Shown: positions 31,026-42,116, numbered from the stretch's first letter. The stretch is DNA of 64,000 bases from Antilocapra americana (GCA_007570785.1 ML661799.1:1091598-1155597); one strand, 5' to 3'. Notes: generated by a model from the letters alone, not told the origin. Program-made: numbers and translations.

Positions 31026-32922
31026 TCAAAACCATTCCTAAGAAGAAGAAATGCAAAAAGGCAAAATGGTTGTCTGAGGAGACGTTACAAATAACTGAGA
31101 AAAGAAAATAAGTGAAAGGCAAAGGAGAAAAGGAAAGATATACCCATCTGAATGCAGAGTTTCCAAAAATAGCAAGGAGAGATAAGAAAGCCTTTTTAAA
31201 TGATCAATGCAAAGCAACAGAGGAAAACAATAGAATCAATAGAGAGCTCTTCAAGAAAATTAGACATCAAGGGAATATTTCATGCAAAGATGGGCACAAT
31301 AAAGGACAGAAATGGTATCAACCTAACAGAAGCAGAAGACTTTAAGAAGAGGTGGCAAGAATACACAGAAGAACTATACAAAAAAGATCTTCATGACCCA
31401 GATAGCCATGAAGCTGTGATCACTCACTTAGAGCCAGACATCCAAGAGTGCGAAGTCAAGTGGGCCTTAGGAAGCATTACTACTAACAAAGCTAGTGGAG
31501 GTGATGGAATTTCAACTGAGCTATTTCAAATCCTAAAAGATGCTGCTGCTAAAGTGCTGCACTCCATGTGCCAGCAAATTTGAAAAACTCAGCAGTGGCC
31601 ACAGGACTGGGAAAGGACAGTTTTTGTTCCAATCCCAAAGAAAGGCAATGCCAAAGAATGTTCAAACTACCACACAATTGCATTCATTTCACACACTAGC
31701 AAAGTAATGCTCAAAATTCTCCAAGCTAGGTTTCAACAGTACATGAACCAAGAACTTCCAGATGTTCAAGCTGGATTTAGAAAAGGCAGAGGAACCAGAG
31801 ATCAAATTGCTAACACCTGTAGGATCATAGAAAAAGCAAGAGAATTCTAGAAAAACATGTACTTCTGCTTTATTGACTATGCCAAAGCCTTTAACTGTGT
31901 GGATCACAACAAACTGTGGAAAATTCTGAAAGAGATGGAAATACCAGACCACCTTATCTGCCTCCTGAGAAATATGTATGCAGGTCAAGAAGTAACAGAA
32001 CTGTACATGGATCAATGGACTGGTTCCTAATTGGGAAAGGAGTACGTCAAGGTTTTATATTGTCACCCTGCTTATTTAACTTATATGCAGAATACCTCAT
32101 GTGAAATGCTGGGCTGGATGAAGCACAAGCTGAAATCAAGATTGCCAGGAAAAGTATCAATAACCTCAAATATGCAGATGACACTACCCTTATGGCAGAA
32201 AGTAAAGAGGAACTAAAGAGCCTCTTGATGAAAGTGAAAGAGGAGAGTGAAAAAGCTGGCTTTAAACTCAACATTCAAAAAATGAAGATCATGGCATCCA
32301 GTCCCATCACTTCATGGCAAATAGATGGGGAAACACTGGAAGCAATGAGAGACTTTATTTTGGGGGGCTCCAAAATCACTGCAAATGGTGAGTGCAGCCA
32401 TGAAATTAAAAGCCGCTTGCTCCTTGGAAGAAGAGCTATGACCAACATAGACAGCATATTAAAAAGCAGAGAGTCAAAGCTATGGTTTTTCTAGTAGTCC
32501 TGTATGAATGTGAGAGCTGGACTATAAAGAGGCTGAGTGCTGAAGAATTGATGCTTTTGAATTGTGGTGCTGGAGAAGACTCTTGAGAGTCCATTGGACT
32601 GCAAGGAGATCAAACCAGTCAATCCTAAAGGAGATCAGTCCTGAATATTCATTGGAAGGACTGACACTGAAGCTGAAGCTCCAATATTTTGGCCCCCTGA
32701 TGTGTAAGGCTGACTCATTAGAAAAAAACCCTTGATTCTGGGAAAGGCTGAAGGCAGGAGGAGTAGGGGACAACAGAGTCTGAGATGGTTGGATGGCATC
32801 ACTGACCAATGGACATGAGTTTGAGCAAGCTCTGGGAGATGGTGAAGGACAGGGAGGCCTGGCATGCTGTAGTCCATGGGGTCGCAAAGAGTCGGACACG
32901 ACTAAGTGACCGAGCAACAACA
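31026..32922 (+). mobile_element. BovB (RTE-type) LINE, 5'-truncated
   Basis: BovB retroposon in sense orientation. The perfect 12-bp repeat 'actgacctggga' at 31014-31025 and 32923-32934 defines a 1.9 kb insertion. Full-length BovB is about 3.2 kb, so the 5' part with the endonuclease is missing and the reverse-transcriptase part is retained. The 3' end has 'ggtcgcaaagagtcggaca' and closes in an ACAACAACA-type tail. About 26 bp are missing near 32472 relative to related copies. Its 3' 70-250 bp is the source of the short BovB pieces elsewhere in the window. Inactive. Confidence 0.95.
31110..32494 (+). pseudogene. BovB reverse-transcriptase remnant
   Basis: The frame holding 31200-31583 encodes the part before the catalytic fingers. 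A stop at 31581-31583 replaces a Trp codon, and another stop lies at 31848-31850. Same-frame motif A, Phe-Ile-Asp-Tyr-Ala-Lys-Ala-Phe (near 31869-31892), keeps the catalytic Asp, but the following Asp of the usual Ala-Phe-Asp is Asn. A deletion of about 4 bp near 31996 shifts the frame. After a stop at 32102-32104, the second catalytic motif Tyr-Ala-Asp-Asp appears at 32171-32182. Several independent lesions mean no enzyme can be made. Confidence 0.9.
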
Positions 32923-32934
32923 ACTGACCTGGGA

Positions 32935-33572
32935 AGAATGTGGGCACACTTGTGCACACATGAGTGCACAAACAGAACAGAGAAACTGAAAGAGCCTGAC
33001 ATCCCTTGGGGGTCACCTGCCTGTGTGAGTGGGCACTTGGGTGTGGGTCTGCCCTGGGGATGAGGCGGGGCAGGAGTGTTTATGAAGGAGTCAGGGGCTA
33101 CTTCACAGCTTTCATAGGATCTCTGGGGAGACTCCCCATCCATATAGTGTCTCCCAGGGACACTGTTCAGTTGGCCTGGAGCAGGGGATGGTCAGGGTCA
33201 CCAGCAATGCTGCTGGGCACCTCACCCATGACTCCTGAGTCTCTCCCCAGAGACCTCCCCACCAATGCCTTCTCTTCCCTCCCATAGGCATTCTTTCATT
33301 TATCTGTGTCACCTCTGGCAGAAAAGAGAGCCTCTTTATGTCCCCTTGAAAGCCCAATGCTGCTATGTCTGGAGAAGGGTGATGGGACAGTTCCCCAACA
33401 CAGTTACCCCTCCCCACCCGAGAGTGCATTGCAAGGTCTGCAGGCAAGTGCTTTTACCAGCCAAACACTCATTTTCATAAGGCACCTTCCATTTCTAGAG
33501 GAACCAGACAGCAACCCCTACCCTGCAAAGAGCTACAAACTTGAGTTTTGATCAGGGGCACCATTTCCCTGA
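32935..33572. other. Unique sequence, nothing recognised
   Basis: No confident repeat. Overlapping frames on both strands (93, 111, 81 codons) have no domain. Confidence 0.4.
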
Positions 33573-33781
33573 GGCTTCCCTGGTGGCTAAGAAGGTAAAG
33601 AATCCACTGCAGTGCAGGAGACCCGGGTTTGATCCCTGGGTTGGGAATATCCTCTGGAGGAGGGAATGGCTACCGATTCCAGTATTCTTGCCTGGAGAAT
33701 TCCATGGACAGAGGAGCCTGGCAGGCTACAGTCCATGGGGTCACAAAGAGTCAGATATGGCTGAGCAACTACCACTAATTA
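33573..33781 (+). mobile_element. Bov-tA SINE
   Basis: Forward Bov-tA with 'ggcttccctggtggctaag' head. The 13-bp repeat 'accatttccctga' / 'accatttctctga' (33560-33572 and 33782-33794) matches 12 of 13. Confidence 0.94.
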
Positions 33782-33814
33782 ACCATTTCTCTGATTCAAT
33801 GAAGAAAAAGGATG

Positions 33815-34125
33815 ATTCAGATGCAGTTTTGCCACTTATTAGCCTGGTGATCACAGGAAAGTCATTGAGAGTCCCTGAATCCATTTCCTCATCTGTAAAG
33901 CAGGGAAAATAAAACCATGTTTATCTTGTACACTGCTGGATGCCTAGTGCCTTGCAAATAGTGAATGCTCAAAAAGTACTGGCCGACTAGATGAATAAAT
34001 GAATATAAAAGGGTTGTTATTGGGATTAAATGAGAAGAGGGAAGTAAAGCATTTATCACAGTGATGCCATATATTAAGCTTGTGATATTAGGTAGTTATT
34101 ATTGTTAGCTATTATCTAGGAGCCA
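33815..34125 (+). mobile_element. MIR with L2-like 3' terminus
   Basis: 'gccacttattagcctggtga', 'atccatttcctcatctgtaa', then 'gatgcctagtgccttgcaaa' and 'atgctcaaaaagtactgg' with (GAATA)-like units to 34005, then a second 'gttattgggattaaatgaga'. MIR and L2 share their 3' ends, so this may be one MIR opened by an L2 tail or two adjacent MIRs. Confidence 0.55.
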
Positions 34126-34249
34126 AATCTTATCATTCAGTCAGATTGGTTCCCAGAGCTAATATAAAATCAGGTAATTAAGGCTAACTAGTGACATGCC
34201 CCTAAGAATTTTGGCAGCTGCCCCTGGAGTCCAAAGGGTGATACACTAT

Positions 34250-34615
34250 ATTCCAACCCATTTATTTTACGAGTTTGTACTGAGCCCAGAATGAGTGAGA
34301 TCCTTTGCAAGATATATAATTAAGTCAAACTCCCCTTTTCCAGGAGTTACTTTTTAGTTGGAGAGGCAAGATCAACACTTATTAGCATAAATGTCTTCCT
34401 GCCTTAGCCAAAGACCTAGGCTTCATTCTAAGGCCAGGGCCAAACTGTCATTTATTTCTACAACAAATATTCATAGTTCACTTGCTATGCAGTGGCAGGC
34501 CTCTAGCTAGGCACTGGGGAACCTGAGATAAATACAATGAATTAGAGGAGCAGCTCCCAGACTAGGGAAGGAGATCTCATAGAAATAGGTCAGAACAATA
34601 ACGCTAAACCAGAGC
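34250..34615 (-). mobile_element. L2 LINE remnants
   Basis: 'caggagttactttttagttg' near 34342 and 'acaacaaatattcatagttc' / 'ctaggcactggggaacctg' near 34460-34525 are antisense L2 3' sequences, apparently two tandem pieces. Confidence 0.5.
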
Positions 34616-34622
34616 ACAGAAA

Positions 34623-34625
<3 letters not shown>

Positions 34626-34676
<51 letters not shown>

Positions 34677-34682
34677 TGTGTG
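34626..34682 (+). repeat. (TG)n microsatellite
   Basis: An almost perfect TG run of about 57 bases with one T insertion near 34673. Likely length-polymorphic. Confidence 0.95.
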
Positions 34683-35048
34683 TCAGAGAGTGGGAGGAGG
34701 GAGGAGGATGCTCATTCCCAATACTTCTGGGGAAGGGGTTAGAAATAATGCTTTCTCTTCCTTGGGAGACGTGCTTATTTATACAGACCCAGGTCAAACC
34801 TTCTAACTGGGGCTCCCAAACCCCATCGTGAGCTCACCTTGATCAGAGACTGGAGAACCAGGCTCTCCATTCAAGTACCCCATTTGGACCCAGAAAGCAG
34901 CATCTCCCACTGTGGCCCTTACTCCTCAGGTTGCCGAGGGTCCTGTGCCCCACGAGAATCCCCAAGTATCAGCACTGTCAGTGAACTTAGAGACCATCCA
35001 AATAAAGGTGGAACCCCAAAGAAACTGAGGACCCCAACGCACTCCATT

Positions 35049-35254
35049 GTTGTTGTTTAGTCAGTAAGTCGTGTCTGATTCTTTGCAACCCCATAGACTG
35101 TAGTCCTCCAGGCTCCTCTATCCATGGGATTCTCCAGGCAAGAATACTAGAGTGGGTTGTCATTTCCTCCTCCAGGGGATCTTCCCAACCCAGGGATCAA
35201 ACCCAAGTCTCCTGTACTGGCAGGTGGACCACTGGGCCACCAAGGAAGCCCAAA
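35049..35254 (-). mobile_element. Bov-tA SINE
   Basis: Reverse Bov-tA starting 'gttgttgtttagtcag', with a BovB-like tail. The perfect 10-bp repeat 'gcactccatt' is at 35039-35048 and 35255-35264. Confidence 0.94.
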
Positions 35255-35345
35255 GCACTCCATTAGGCAGTGACAAAGCCAAGTAAGATTCCACGTGTCC
35301 TGATGCCTCAGCCAGTGCTTGACTTTCTAAAGCACTAAGATACTT

Positions 35346-35560
35346 GAAAGTGAAAGTGAAGTCATTTAGCCACGTGGGACTCTCTGTGACCCCATGGACT
35401 GTAGCCTGCCAGGGTCCTCCATCCATGGGATTTTCTAGGCAAGAGTACTGGAATGGGTTGCCATTTCCTTCTCCAGGGGATCTTCCCGGCCTAGGGAATG
35501 AACCCAGGTCTCCCACATTGCCCTCAGAATCTTTACCACTTGAACCACAAGGGAAGCTCA
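35346..35560 (-). mobile_element. Bov-tA SINE
   Basis: Reverse Bov-tA from 'gaaagtgaaagtgaagtc' to 'gaaccacaagggaagctc'. It lies about 90 bp from the preceding SINE in the same orientation. Confidence 0.92.
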
Positions 35561-36189
35561 AGATGAAGCCACAAGATGCCTGAGGAGTCAGAATCTCCCA
35601 GAGCCCCCACCTGGCCCTACTCAGGAGCTTAAGGTGTCCAGTGGCACCTGTCGGGTGCAGCAAGTGTTGAGGAGTGGTGGATCCCTGCTCCCAGTGTCTG
35701 CCAGTGCACCCGAATCAGGCACAGGGTACATACTAGCAGTGAGGGGGAGGATGGTCCCAGAGCGGATCCAGCACTCTGGGTCTCTAATATGCGTGCACCT
35801 TGCACTGTAAGCCAGTGAATCTAGGGTGCAAGGAATAAAGGGTTGGAAGAAAGAGCAGATGAGGAGTGAGTGACTTAAGAGAACACCTGTTTCCAATAGC
35901 AACTGCCCTGCACTTTCGAAGGGGCCCTGCAGCAATTGAGGACAATTTGGTGGGAGAAAAGTCACCACAGGACAAAGATTGAGTACAGACTTGAGACAAT
36001 GAAGTGTGGCTAAAATTCATAGACCCTAGGCAGGACCCTGGACTGAGCATCGCACTCCTGTTCAGACACAGGCTGATGGCACTCCTCCCCGCCTCCTCCC
36101 CTCTGTCACTACAGCAGTTGTCGTTGTGCCTGTTTGTGCTCACTGAGCATCTGCATATGGCTTCCGAAGGCAGGACCACGTGTGATTCA
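35561..36189. other. Unique sequence, nothing recognised
   Basis: No confident repeat. Minus-strand frames of 115 and 131 codons (35621-36179) overlap in different phases without domains. Confidence 0.4.
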
Positions 36190-36425
36190 CAGCTAGTGGT
36201 TCAGAGCCCAGGGGCCAGGAGAGCCTCTGGATTCAAGCCTAAGGTTTGCCAGCTGCTTTCCTGTGTTATGCCCCTGGGGGAGTTGAACCTCTCTGATGCT
36301 TAGTTTTCTCATCTACAAAATGAGGTTAACACTTTAAGGCTGTTGTGAGGCGTAAATGAAAGGCACTGGTGTCAAGCACCTGATACACTGCCTGGACTCT
36401 ACTAGTGCTCAGCAAATAACATAAT
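36190..36425 (+). mobile_element. MIR SINE, nearly full length
   Basis: 'gctagtggttcagagcccag', 'gattcaagcctaaggtttgc', 'gttgaacctctctgatgctt', 'ttctcatctacaaaatgagg', 'ggctgttgtgaggcgtaaat' and 'gtgctcagcaaataac' are in sense MIR order. Confidence 0.78.
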
Positions 36426-36605
36426 TATCTTGATATAAGCTTCACATACGTCCCAGCCCATTTTCAATGCACTTGAGACAGTAGCATACATAGTGCTTCC
36501 CCAAGAGTGTTCAATAAATTTGTTAAAGATACATAATTGCTTATACATGGAAATTTCATAATAAACATATTCACATAGTAAACATATTCACATATACACA
36601 TATAT

Positions 36606-36763
36606 TGGGCTTCTCTGGTGGCTCAGACTGTAGAGAACCTGCCAGCAATGCAGAGACCTGGGTTTGATCCCTGGGTTGGAAAGATCTCCAAGACGAGGGC
36701 ATGGCAACCCACTCCAGTATTCTTGCCTGGAGAATCCCCATGGACAGAGGAGCCTGGCAAGCT
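36606..36763 (+). mobile_element. Bov-tA SINE, 3'-truncated
   Basis: Forward Bov-tA beginning 'gggcttctctggtggctcag' and stopping after 'ggagcctggcaagcta'. The last 40-50 bp of the usual element are absent. Confidence 0.9.
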
Positions 36764-36820
36764 AGACATACCTAGGTACAGACGGCAGAAGCTCAGAAAC
36801 AGATCCCTGAAGATCAGAAG

Positions 36821-36848
36821 GAATTCCTGTACGCGAATTCCTGTACGC
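36821..36848 (+). repeat. Tandem duplication of a 14-bp unit
   Basis: 'gaattcctgtacgc' occurs twice head to tail (36821-36834 and 36835-36848) with no mismatch. Confidence 0.95.
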
Positions 36849-37247
36849 CCTGGGGCTGGGCAGGGCTGTCTGCAGAGGGAGGTAGGACCCTTTCTCTCTG
36901 GCTTCAGACTGTGACACACACTCAGACTTGTTCACTGTCTCTGAGTGTCTGGTGACCATCAGACCAGGGCTACATTCGTGAATGTAGGGGGAAAGGAAGA
37001 TGTTCCACACATCCCAGTTCACGTAAAGCCCAGCTGCCTGGAGACGGCATGCATTCGGTACATCTGTGATTCGGCCAACTGTGATTCAGGCCCCTGAAGG
37101 CCCTTCTCTCCAAGGCTCAGAGTGACAGAGTGAAGGCTCCAGGGGAGAAGCCATTGATTTCTGACATGTCTTTTAAGTTGATCGTTAAGCAACAGGGTCA
37201 TTTGTAATTGATACCCTATTCAAGCAAAACTTGAAAATGACAAATAG
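36849..37247. other. Unique sequence, nothing recognised
   Basis: No confident repeat or exon; frames are 60-86 codons. Confidence 0.4.
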
Positions 37248-37362
37248 TGCATGAACTTGGGTGAACTCTGGGAGATGGTGAGGGACAGAAAGGCCTGGCA
37301 TGATGCAGTCCATGGGGTCGTAAAAACTCAGACATGATTGAGAGACTGGACAGTAACAACAA
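37248..37362 (+). mobile_element. BovB 3'-end fragment
   Basis: About 115 bp of the sense BovB terminus: 'gggtgaactctgggagatgg', 'aggcctggcatgatgcagtc' and final 'gtaacaacaa'. Confidence 0.85.
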
Positions 37363-37974
37363 TGGACTTGGCACGGAACACCTCACCTGGCATCACTAAC
37401 ATCCCTGAAGATGCCAGGTTGGCTAGATACTCCCCACACAAGCCTGGCTGGGGAAGGGAAGGTGCAAGGTCCAAACCAGGAGGGCTTCCTGCTGCAGTCC
37501 CAGTTTCCCAGGCCCCCTGACTGATCCTCTCACAGGCCCTGCACTAGTCCACATGACATTCACTTGCACCAGCATCTGATCTCCAGGTCTGTCCTCTGGT
37601 CCTTTTCACTGCTGTGTTCCTGGGAGCTCAGGAACCTCAGGGGATCAGAGCCTCAATCTCTCCTGTGCTCATCTCCCTACAAGGCCCCAGGCGGAGGGAG
37701 CTTACTTCAGGCCACTGAGTAGGCCACAGCCTGAGCAGCTGAAGCAAAGCAAAGTGAGGGACATGCAATTACCTAGTGAGTTCAGGCAAATAAACAATTT
37801 GTCAGTGCTCTGGCTCCCCTACTGTGCTGCATCCCTCTCATGTGTCTTGGAAAGCTTTGGAGGAGAGAAGGGGAGCTTAGAGCAAACCCCCAGGCCACCA
37901 GGCCATGAGCTGGAATTTCCAGTGACCCAATTTCCTCCTGTACTCCCTCCCAAACAAAAGCCCCTCCAAAGAGC
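37363..37974. other. Unique sequence, nothing recognised
   Basis: No nameable repeat; frames are at most 76 codons. Confidence 0.4.
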
Positions 37975-37984
37975 CATGATCTAG

Positions 37985-38176
37985 CTTAGTCATGTCTGAC
38001 TCTGTGCAACCCCATGGACTGTAGCCCTCCAGGCCCCTCTGTCCAAGGGATTCTCCAAGCAAGAATACTGGAGTGGGTTACCATTTCTTACTCCAGGGGA
38101 TCTTCCCGACCCATGAATCAAACCTGTGTCTCCTGCATTGGCCAGCAGGTTCTTTACCCCCAGTGCCACGAGGAAG
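37985..38176 (-). mobile_element. Bov-tA SINE
   Basis: Reverse Bov-tA. The perfect 10-bp repeat 'catgatctag' (37975-37984 and 38177-38186) brackets it. Confidence 0.94.
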
Positions 38177-38577
38177 CATGATCTAGGCCCCTGGGCAAAT
38201 ACTCAGGCGTTCTGCCTTTGCTCTGGGCAGCACCTCAGGGGCCAAACTGCTCAGCAATCCAGAGGATCTCTTTCTCCGATGCTCTTGTTCCAATGCCTGC
38301 CATGGCCACCCCCCTTCAAATGTCCAGTAGGTCCAGGGATAGGCGTGTAGATCATTGGATAGAGATGTTTGGGGCCAGTTTCCCCTGTTGCTCTAAATTG
38401 GCTTAGCTTTGTTGTTCTCCTCCCTCTTGCTTTCCTTTTTATCTAGTTTTTAAAAAACCCTCTCAAAACACAACCCCACATAGAGTGTGCCTAATTGAGG
38501 AATGTTAAACCTTCCCATGCTGGGCTGGAAGTCAGCCTCTTTCAGAGCTGTCCACCGGGATGTACCAGAGTGGGAGC

Positions 38578-38587
38578 TAAATATAGA
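38578..38587 (+). promoter_or_regulatory. MEF2-type site
   Basis: 'ctaaatatag' fits the MEF2 consensus YTA(A/T)4TAR at all ten positions. It lies in unique DNA, with an E-box-like 'cacctg' at 38711-38716. Occupancy is unknown. Confidence 0.35.
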
Positions 38588-38759
38588 AAGGGCTCCCTCC
38601 TCCCCCAGCCTCCCTCCGCCTCTGTGGGCCCCAGCACAGGCAAGAATCGATGCTGTGCTTGGTGGCCACAGGTCATCTGACAGCCGCCCCTGCTTAGAGA
38701 CCCTGATCTGCACCTGTCGCCAACTGGCTCTCATAGAGCCCTGACATACCGGAGACCGC

Positions 38760-38777
38760 AGGTCACCGTGGTGACCT
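38760..38777. promoter_or_regulatory. Inverted repeat of nuclear-receptor half-sites
   Basis: 'aggtcacc' and 'ggtgacct' form perfect 8-bp arms around a 2-base centre. The AGGTCA and TGACCT hexamers are nuclear-receptor half-site consensus, 6 bases apart (inverted, spacing 6). Binding is inference. Confidence 0.35.
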
Positions 38778-39455
38778 CACACAGCGGAGGAGGAGGGGAG
38801 GGGGCTCGGCTGGGGGAGGCAGACTTGGGACACACACTCAGGCCACCCTTGTGGCCTTGTCCCTCTGCCCTGGCTGCTCAGGCCGGCAGCTGTGGGTCCA
38901 GGCCACCTGCAGAGAGGGCTGCCCTGTTGGCGACAGAGGGGAGGCTGGCAGCGTTATTCATGCCGGAAGTTCACGGCATTCTCAGGGACCTCTGCCGTGT
39001 GCCTCCCCAGCACACAGAGAATGGATGAATCAGTCCCGGCTCATCAGAGCCTTTCATGCTAAACTAGCCCAAATGACTGATTTAGAAACTGCGTGGTCTC
39101 GTTCTTTCAGTGTATTTCTGAAGCAGGCACACTCTAGAGCACCCGGGGCCTTCATTCTCCCGATCCACGTCCTTTGATTAAGCATCTTTGGCCACGTGGT
39201 GCCGGGGGCTGGGGGCTTTACCTGAAGAGACAAGGATACAACGATGTAGAAACCTGTACCCAGAACACTCAGGCAGCAGGGAAATCACAAAAACAGCAGT
39301 ACCACTTGGTCTCTGGTGATCATCACAACCCGGTGGTGAATTGCTGTAATTCCGTTTGATGTGAAGACAGGTAATCAGCGCCTTTCACAAAGACTCCTAG
39401 CAATGACAGAATGGACACACTCAAGTTTTCTTGTTCCAGGACTGGGTAAGGACAC

Positions 39456-39590
39456 CCTGTGTTTCCCAAACTCTGGACTGTGCACCTGAAGCATCAGAGA
39501 TGCCCGAGGAGATTGTCAAATGCAGACCCCTGGGCCTCACCTTGACCTGGGGATCCTGCCTCAGGAGGCGGAGAGGGTGCGCGTCGGTCC
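39456..39590. mobile_element. hAT-Charlie-type MER fragment
   Basis: 'tttcccaaactctggactgt', 'gcatcagagatgcccgagg', 'tcaaatgcagacccctgggc' match the common MER hAT family that begins with a 'ttctcaaactttg' motif. Only one end is clear. Confidence 0.5.
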
Positions 39591-39892
39591 CCAGCTGACT
39601 GTGCTGTGCAGAGCCCTCTGGGAGTCACACAGGAAACTGGCAATGCTTCAAGAGCCCCAGCCTCAAGTCACATTCCAGGTGCGTTGAAAGGAGCAGAGAT
39701 GCCCTGGCCTCAGCCCAGGCCCTTAAAGCTGATCCGTCACAGGGAGGCTGGCATGTCACCCACTTCAGAAAGCTCCCTGGCCAACGCTCATAAACAGCCA
39801 GAGTGGAGGAGCACTTTCTGAGGTCCCCTGGTTTTACAGATGAGGACCCTGGAGCTCCGTCGTGAGTTGTCTGCAGTTGTTACTGTGCATAC
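39591..39892. other. Unique sequence, nothing recognised
   Basis: About 300 bp without a nameable element. Confidence 0.4.
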
Positions 39893-40110
39893 TGTGCTAA
39901 GTCGCTTCAGTCGTGTCTGACTCTTTGCAACCACGTGGACTGTATCCCGCCAGGCTCCTCTGTCCATGGGATTCTCCAGGCAAGAATACTGGAGCGAGTT
40001 GCCATTCACATCTCCAGGGGATCTTTCCAACCCAGGGATCAAACCTGCGTCTCTTATGTCTCCAACATTGGCAGGTGGGTTTTTTACCGTTAGCACTACC
40101 TGGGAAGCCC
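39893..40110 (-). mobile_element. Bov-tA SINE
   Basis: Reverse Bov-tA from 'gtgctaagtcgcttcagtcg' to 'ctacctgggaagccc', with the 'tctcttatgtctcc' subtype insertion. Target duplication not resolved. Confidence 0.93.
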
Positions 40111-41017
40111 AGAGAACCAGGGGAAACCCAGGTTTCTCTCCACTCCAAGTTCTGTGTTCTCAGGGCTGTGAGCCCAGAAGCACCCATGGGAGTCCCATAC
40201 TCAAGTGGCCATGCCTGGGGAGGATGCTACTTTCCGTTTCCTGGACTCATTAGTTTAGGAGAGAACTGTCAAGCTAGATGAGCAGGTGGTGAAAAGATAT
40301 GGAAGTCCCTGCTCTGAAGTGCATATGGAGTCTGGAGCCCACCCTATCAGTTCCTCTGACCCAGCATTCGTGGTTGTGAGCACACCTGAATGCCTGTACT
40401 GCTCGGGACATGGCACACACCCAGCAGGCACCCCGCCATGCAATAAGGCCCACCGGCAGTACCACCCTGTCCAGACCACTCTGGAAGGGAGAGCTTCAGC
40501 CTCTCTGACCTTACCTGACTTAGTGCCAGCATGCCTTATTTGGTAGTTGGTCATTTACTGGTGGCTTGTGATACTTGGCATATCACTGTAACCCAAACAA
40601 ACATCCATCTTTTCTAGTCTTATCAAACCAAGCTCGTGATTTGGTTTGTGAATGTTGACCCAGCCTTGACCTGATTCTCTCTCAGGACGCTGTTCCCTGC
40701 ACCTCCCTTCTCTGCCCTGCCCCGGACTCAGAAACAGTCCCTCATCCAAGCTGCTGGAGTTGGGGCATATGAGATCCTGCTGACCATTCATTCCTTCCCT
40801 ATTCCAGATCTACCTGTGCTCAGGACATCCGGCTCCTTCATCCATTCTGACCAAGGCCGTCAAGATCAGTCCAAAGGGAGCTAGAGAATCAGCTGCCTAC
40901 TTAACTGCCAGGCACCTGGGCTTCTAAAGCCCCCAGTTCTGCCATATTCCCCAACATCCCCAGAGCTTGTCAACCCCCAACCATGATGCTTTCCTTCCCT
41001 CTGAACTTCTGCTTCCT
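40111..41017. other. Unique sequence, nothing recognised
   Basis: No nameable repeat over about 900 bp. Frames up to 99 codons overlap on both strands (40255-40554). Confidence 0.4.
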
Positions 41018-41025
41018 CTGACCTA

Positions 41026-41236
41026 TGTGTATTAGTTGCTCAATCATGCCCAACTCTTTGTGACCCCATGAACTGTAGCCCACCAGGCTCCTCTGTCCAT
41101 GGAATTCTCCAGACAAGAATACTGAAATTGGTTGTCAATCCCTTCTCCAGGGTATCTTCCTGACCCAGGGATCAAGCCTGGGTCTCCTGCATTGCAGGAG
41201 ACAGATTCTTTACTGTCTGAGCCACCAGGGAAGCCA
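41026..41236 (-). mobile_element. Bov-tA SINE
   Basis: Reverse Bov-tA ending 'gagccaccagggaagcc'. 'ctgaccta' occurs at 41018-41025 and 41237-41244 as an 8-bp target duplication. Confidence 0.92.
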
Positions 41237-41244
41237 CTGACCTA

Positions 41245-41659
41245 CTACCTGAAATGTTCACTCCCAACTCCTGGCTAACATCTCCCTGTCCTTCAGGGCA
41301 GTTTAGGTTGATCTTTGGATTGACATCTTTGACTCGTTCCCTCTCTGTTCTCCCCCTCTCCAACGCTGGCTCCTATTCCCTGTCCTCAGCCATCTGTCAT
41401 GGTACCCACCACACTTCACAGGGTACAAGTGGTCAGACTGATGAACTGAATCTTTCTCTACAAGGGAACAAACTTGTCACTGGGGTGTGCTCAGGAAGTT
41501 CCAGATGTTGTTCTCAGACCCAGAAGACCTAGAAGATGGCATTTTCTTTATGTATGTGCAAAATAACAAACAAAACACATGTGAAAAGGCCCTTTGGTCC
41601 AGCATGCTGGGATTCGCCTTTCTGGTTGTTGGACTTGGAAGAAAAGCATCCCATATCCT
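41245..41659. other. Unique sequence, nothing recognised
   Basis: No nameable repeat. The 93-codon frame at 41487-41768 runs into the LTR below, so it is unlikely to be a gene. Confidence 0.4.
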
Positions 41660-42116
41660 ATGTTTGGCAGCCTCTAAGATGACCCCCAGTGGCCCCTGCC
41701 TCCTTTTATTCACACTGTGTACCTCCTTTGTGCATGGGTTAGACTTGATGAGACTCGCTTCTAAATAAGAGAACATAACAGAAGTGACAAGATCTCACTT
41801 CCAAGGTTATAAACAGACTAAGCTATCCATCTTGGGTTTTTTCTCTCTCTTTCTTAGATCATTTGTCTTGGGGGAACCAACTGCCATGTCCAGAGGCAGG
41901 ACACATGGTAAGGGACTGAGATGGGTCAGTAACTGCCAGAGTCAGATTTCAGATGCCTGCAGCTCTGGGTGACTGTCACCCCATGAGTCCTTCAGAGGCA
42001 CTCAAGTGAGCTGTATTTGCATCCTCGACCCACAGAGAATGTGAAATAATAAATGCTTACTGTTTTAAGTAGCTAAGTTTTGGGATCCTTGATGTGCAGC
42101 AATAGATAACCAATAC
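41660..42116 (+). mobile_element. MLT1-type (ERVL-MaLR) solo LTR
   Basis: Starts 'tgtttggcagcctctaagat', contains 'agaacataacagaagtgaca', 'tccatcttgggttttttctc' and 'ggaaccaactgccatgtc', and ends 'aataataaatgcttactg', 'ttttaagtagctaagttttg', 'caatagataaccaatac'. This is the MLT1/MST layout with TG..CA ends and a polyadenylation signal-like AATAAA near 42045. No internal retroviral sequence adjoins it. Confidence 0.8.

Larger units (their letters stand above)
38187..39455. other. Unique sequence with candidate regulatory sites
   Basis: No confident repeat over about 1.25 kb. It holds a MEF2-type site (38578-38587) and a near-perfect palindrome (38760-38777). No exon supported; frames of 94-108 codons overlap on both strands. 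Confidence 0.4.

Noticed and set aside
34626..34682. Long (TG)n run as a possible functional Z-DNA element
   Set aside because: Common microsatellite with no flanking regulatory signature; annotated only as a simple repeat.
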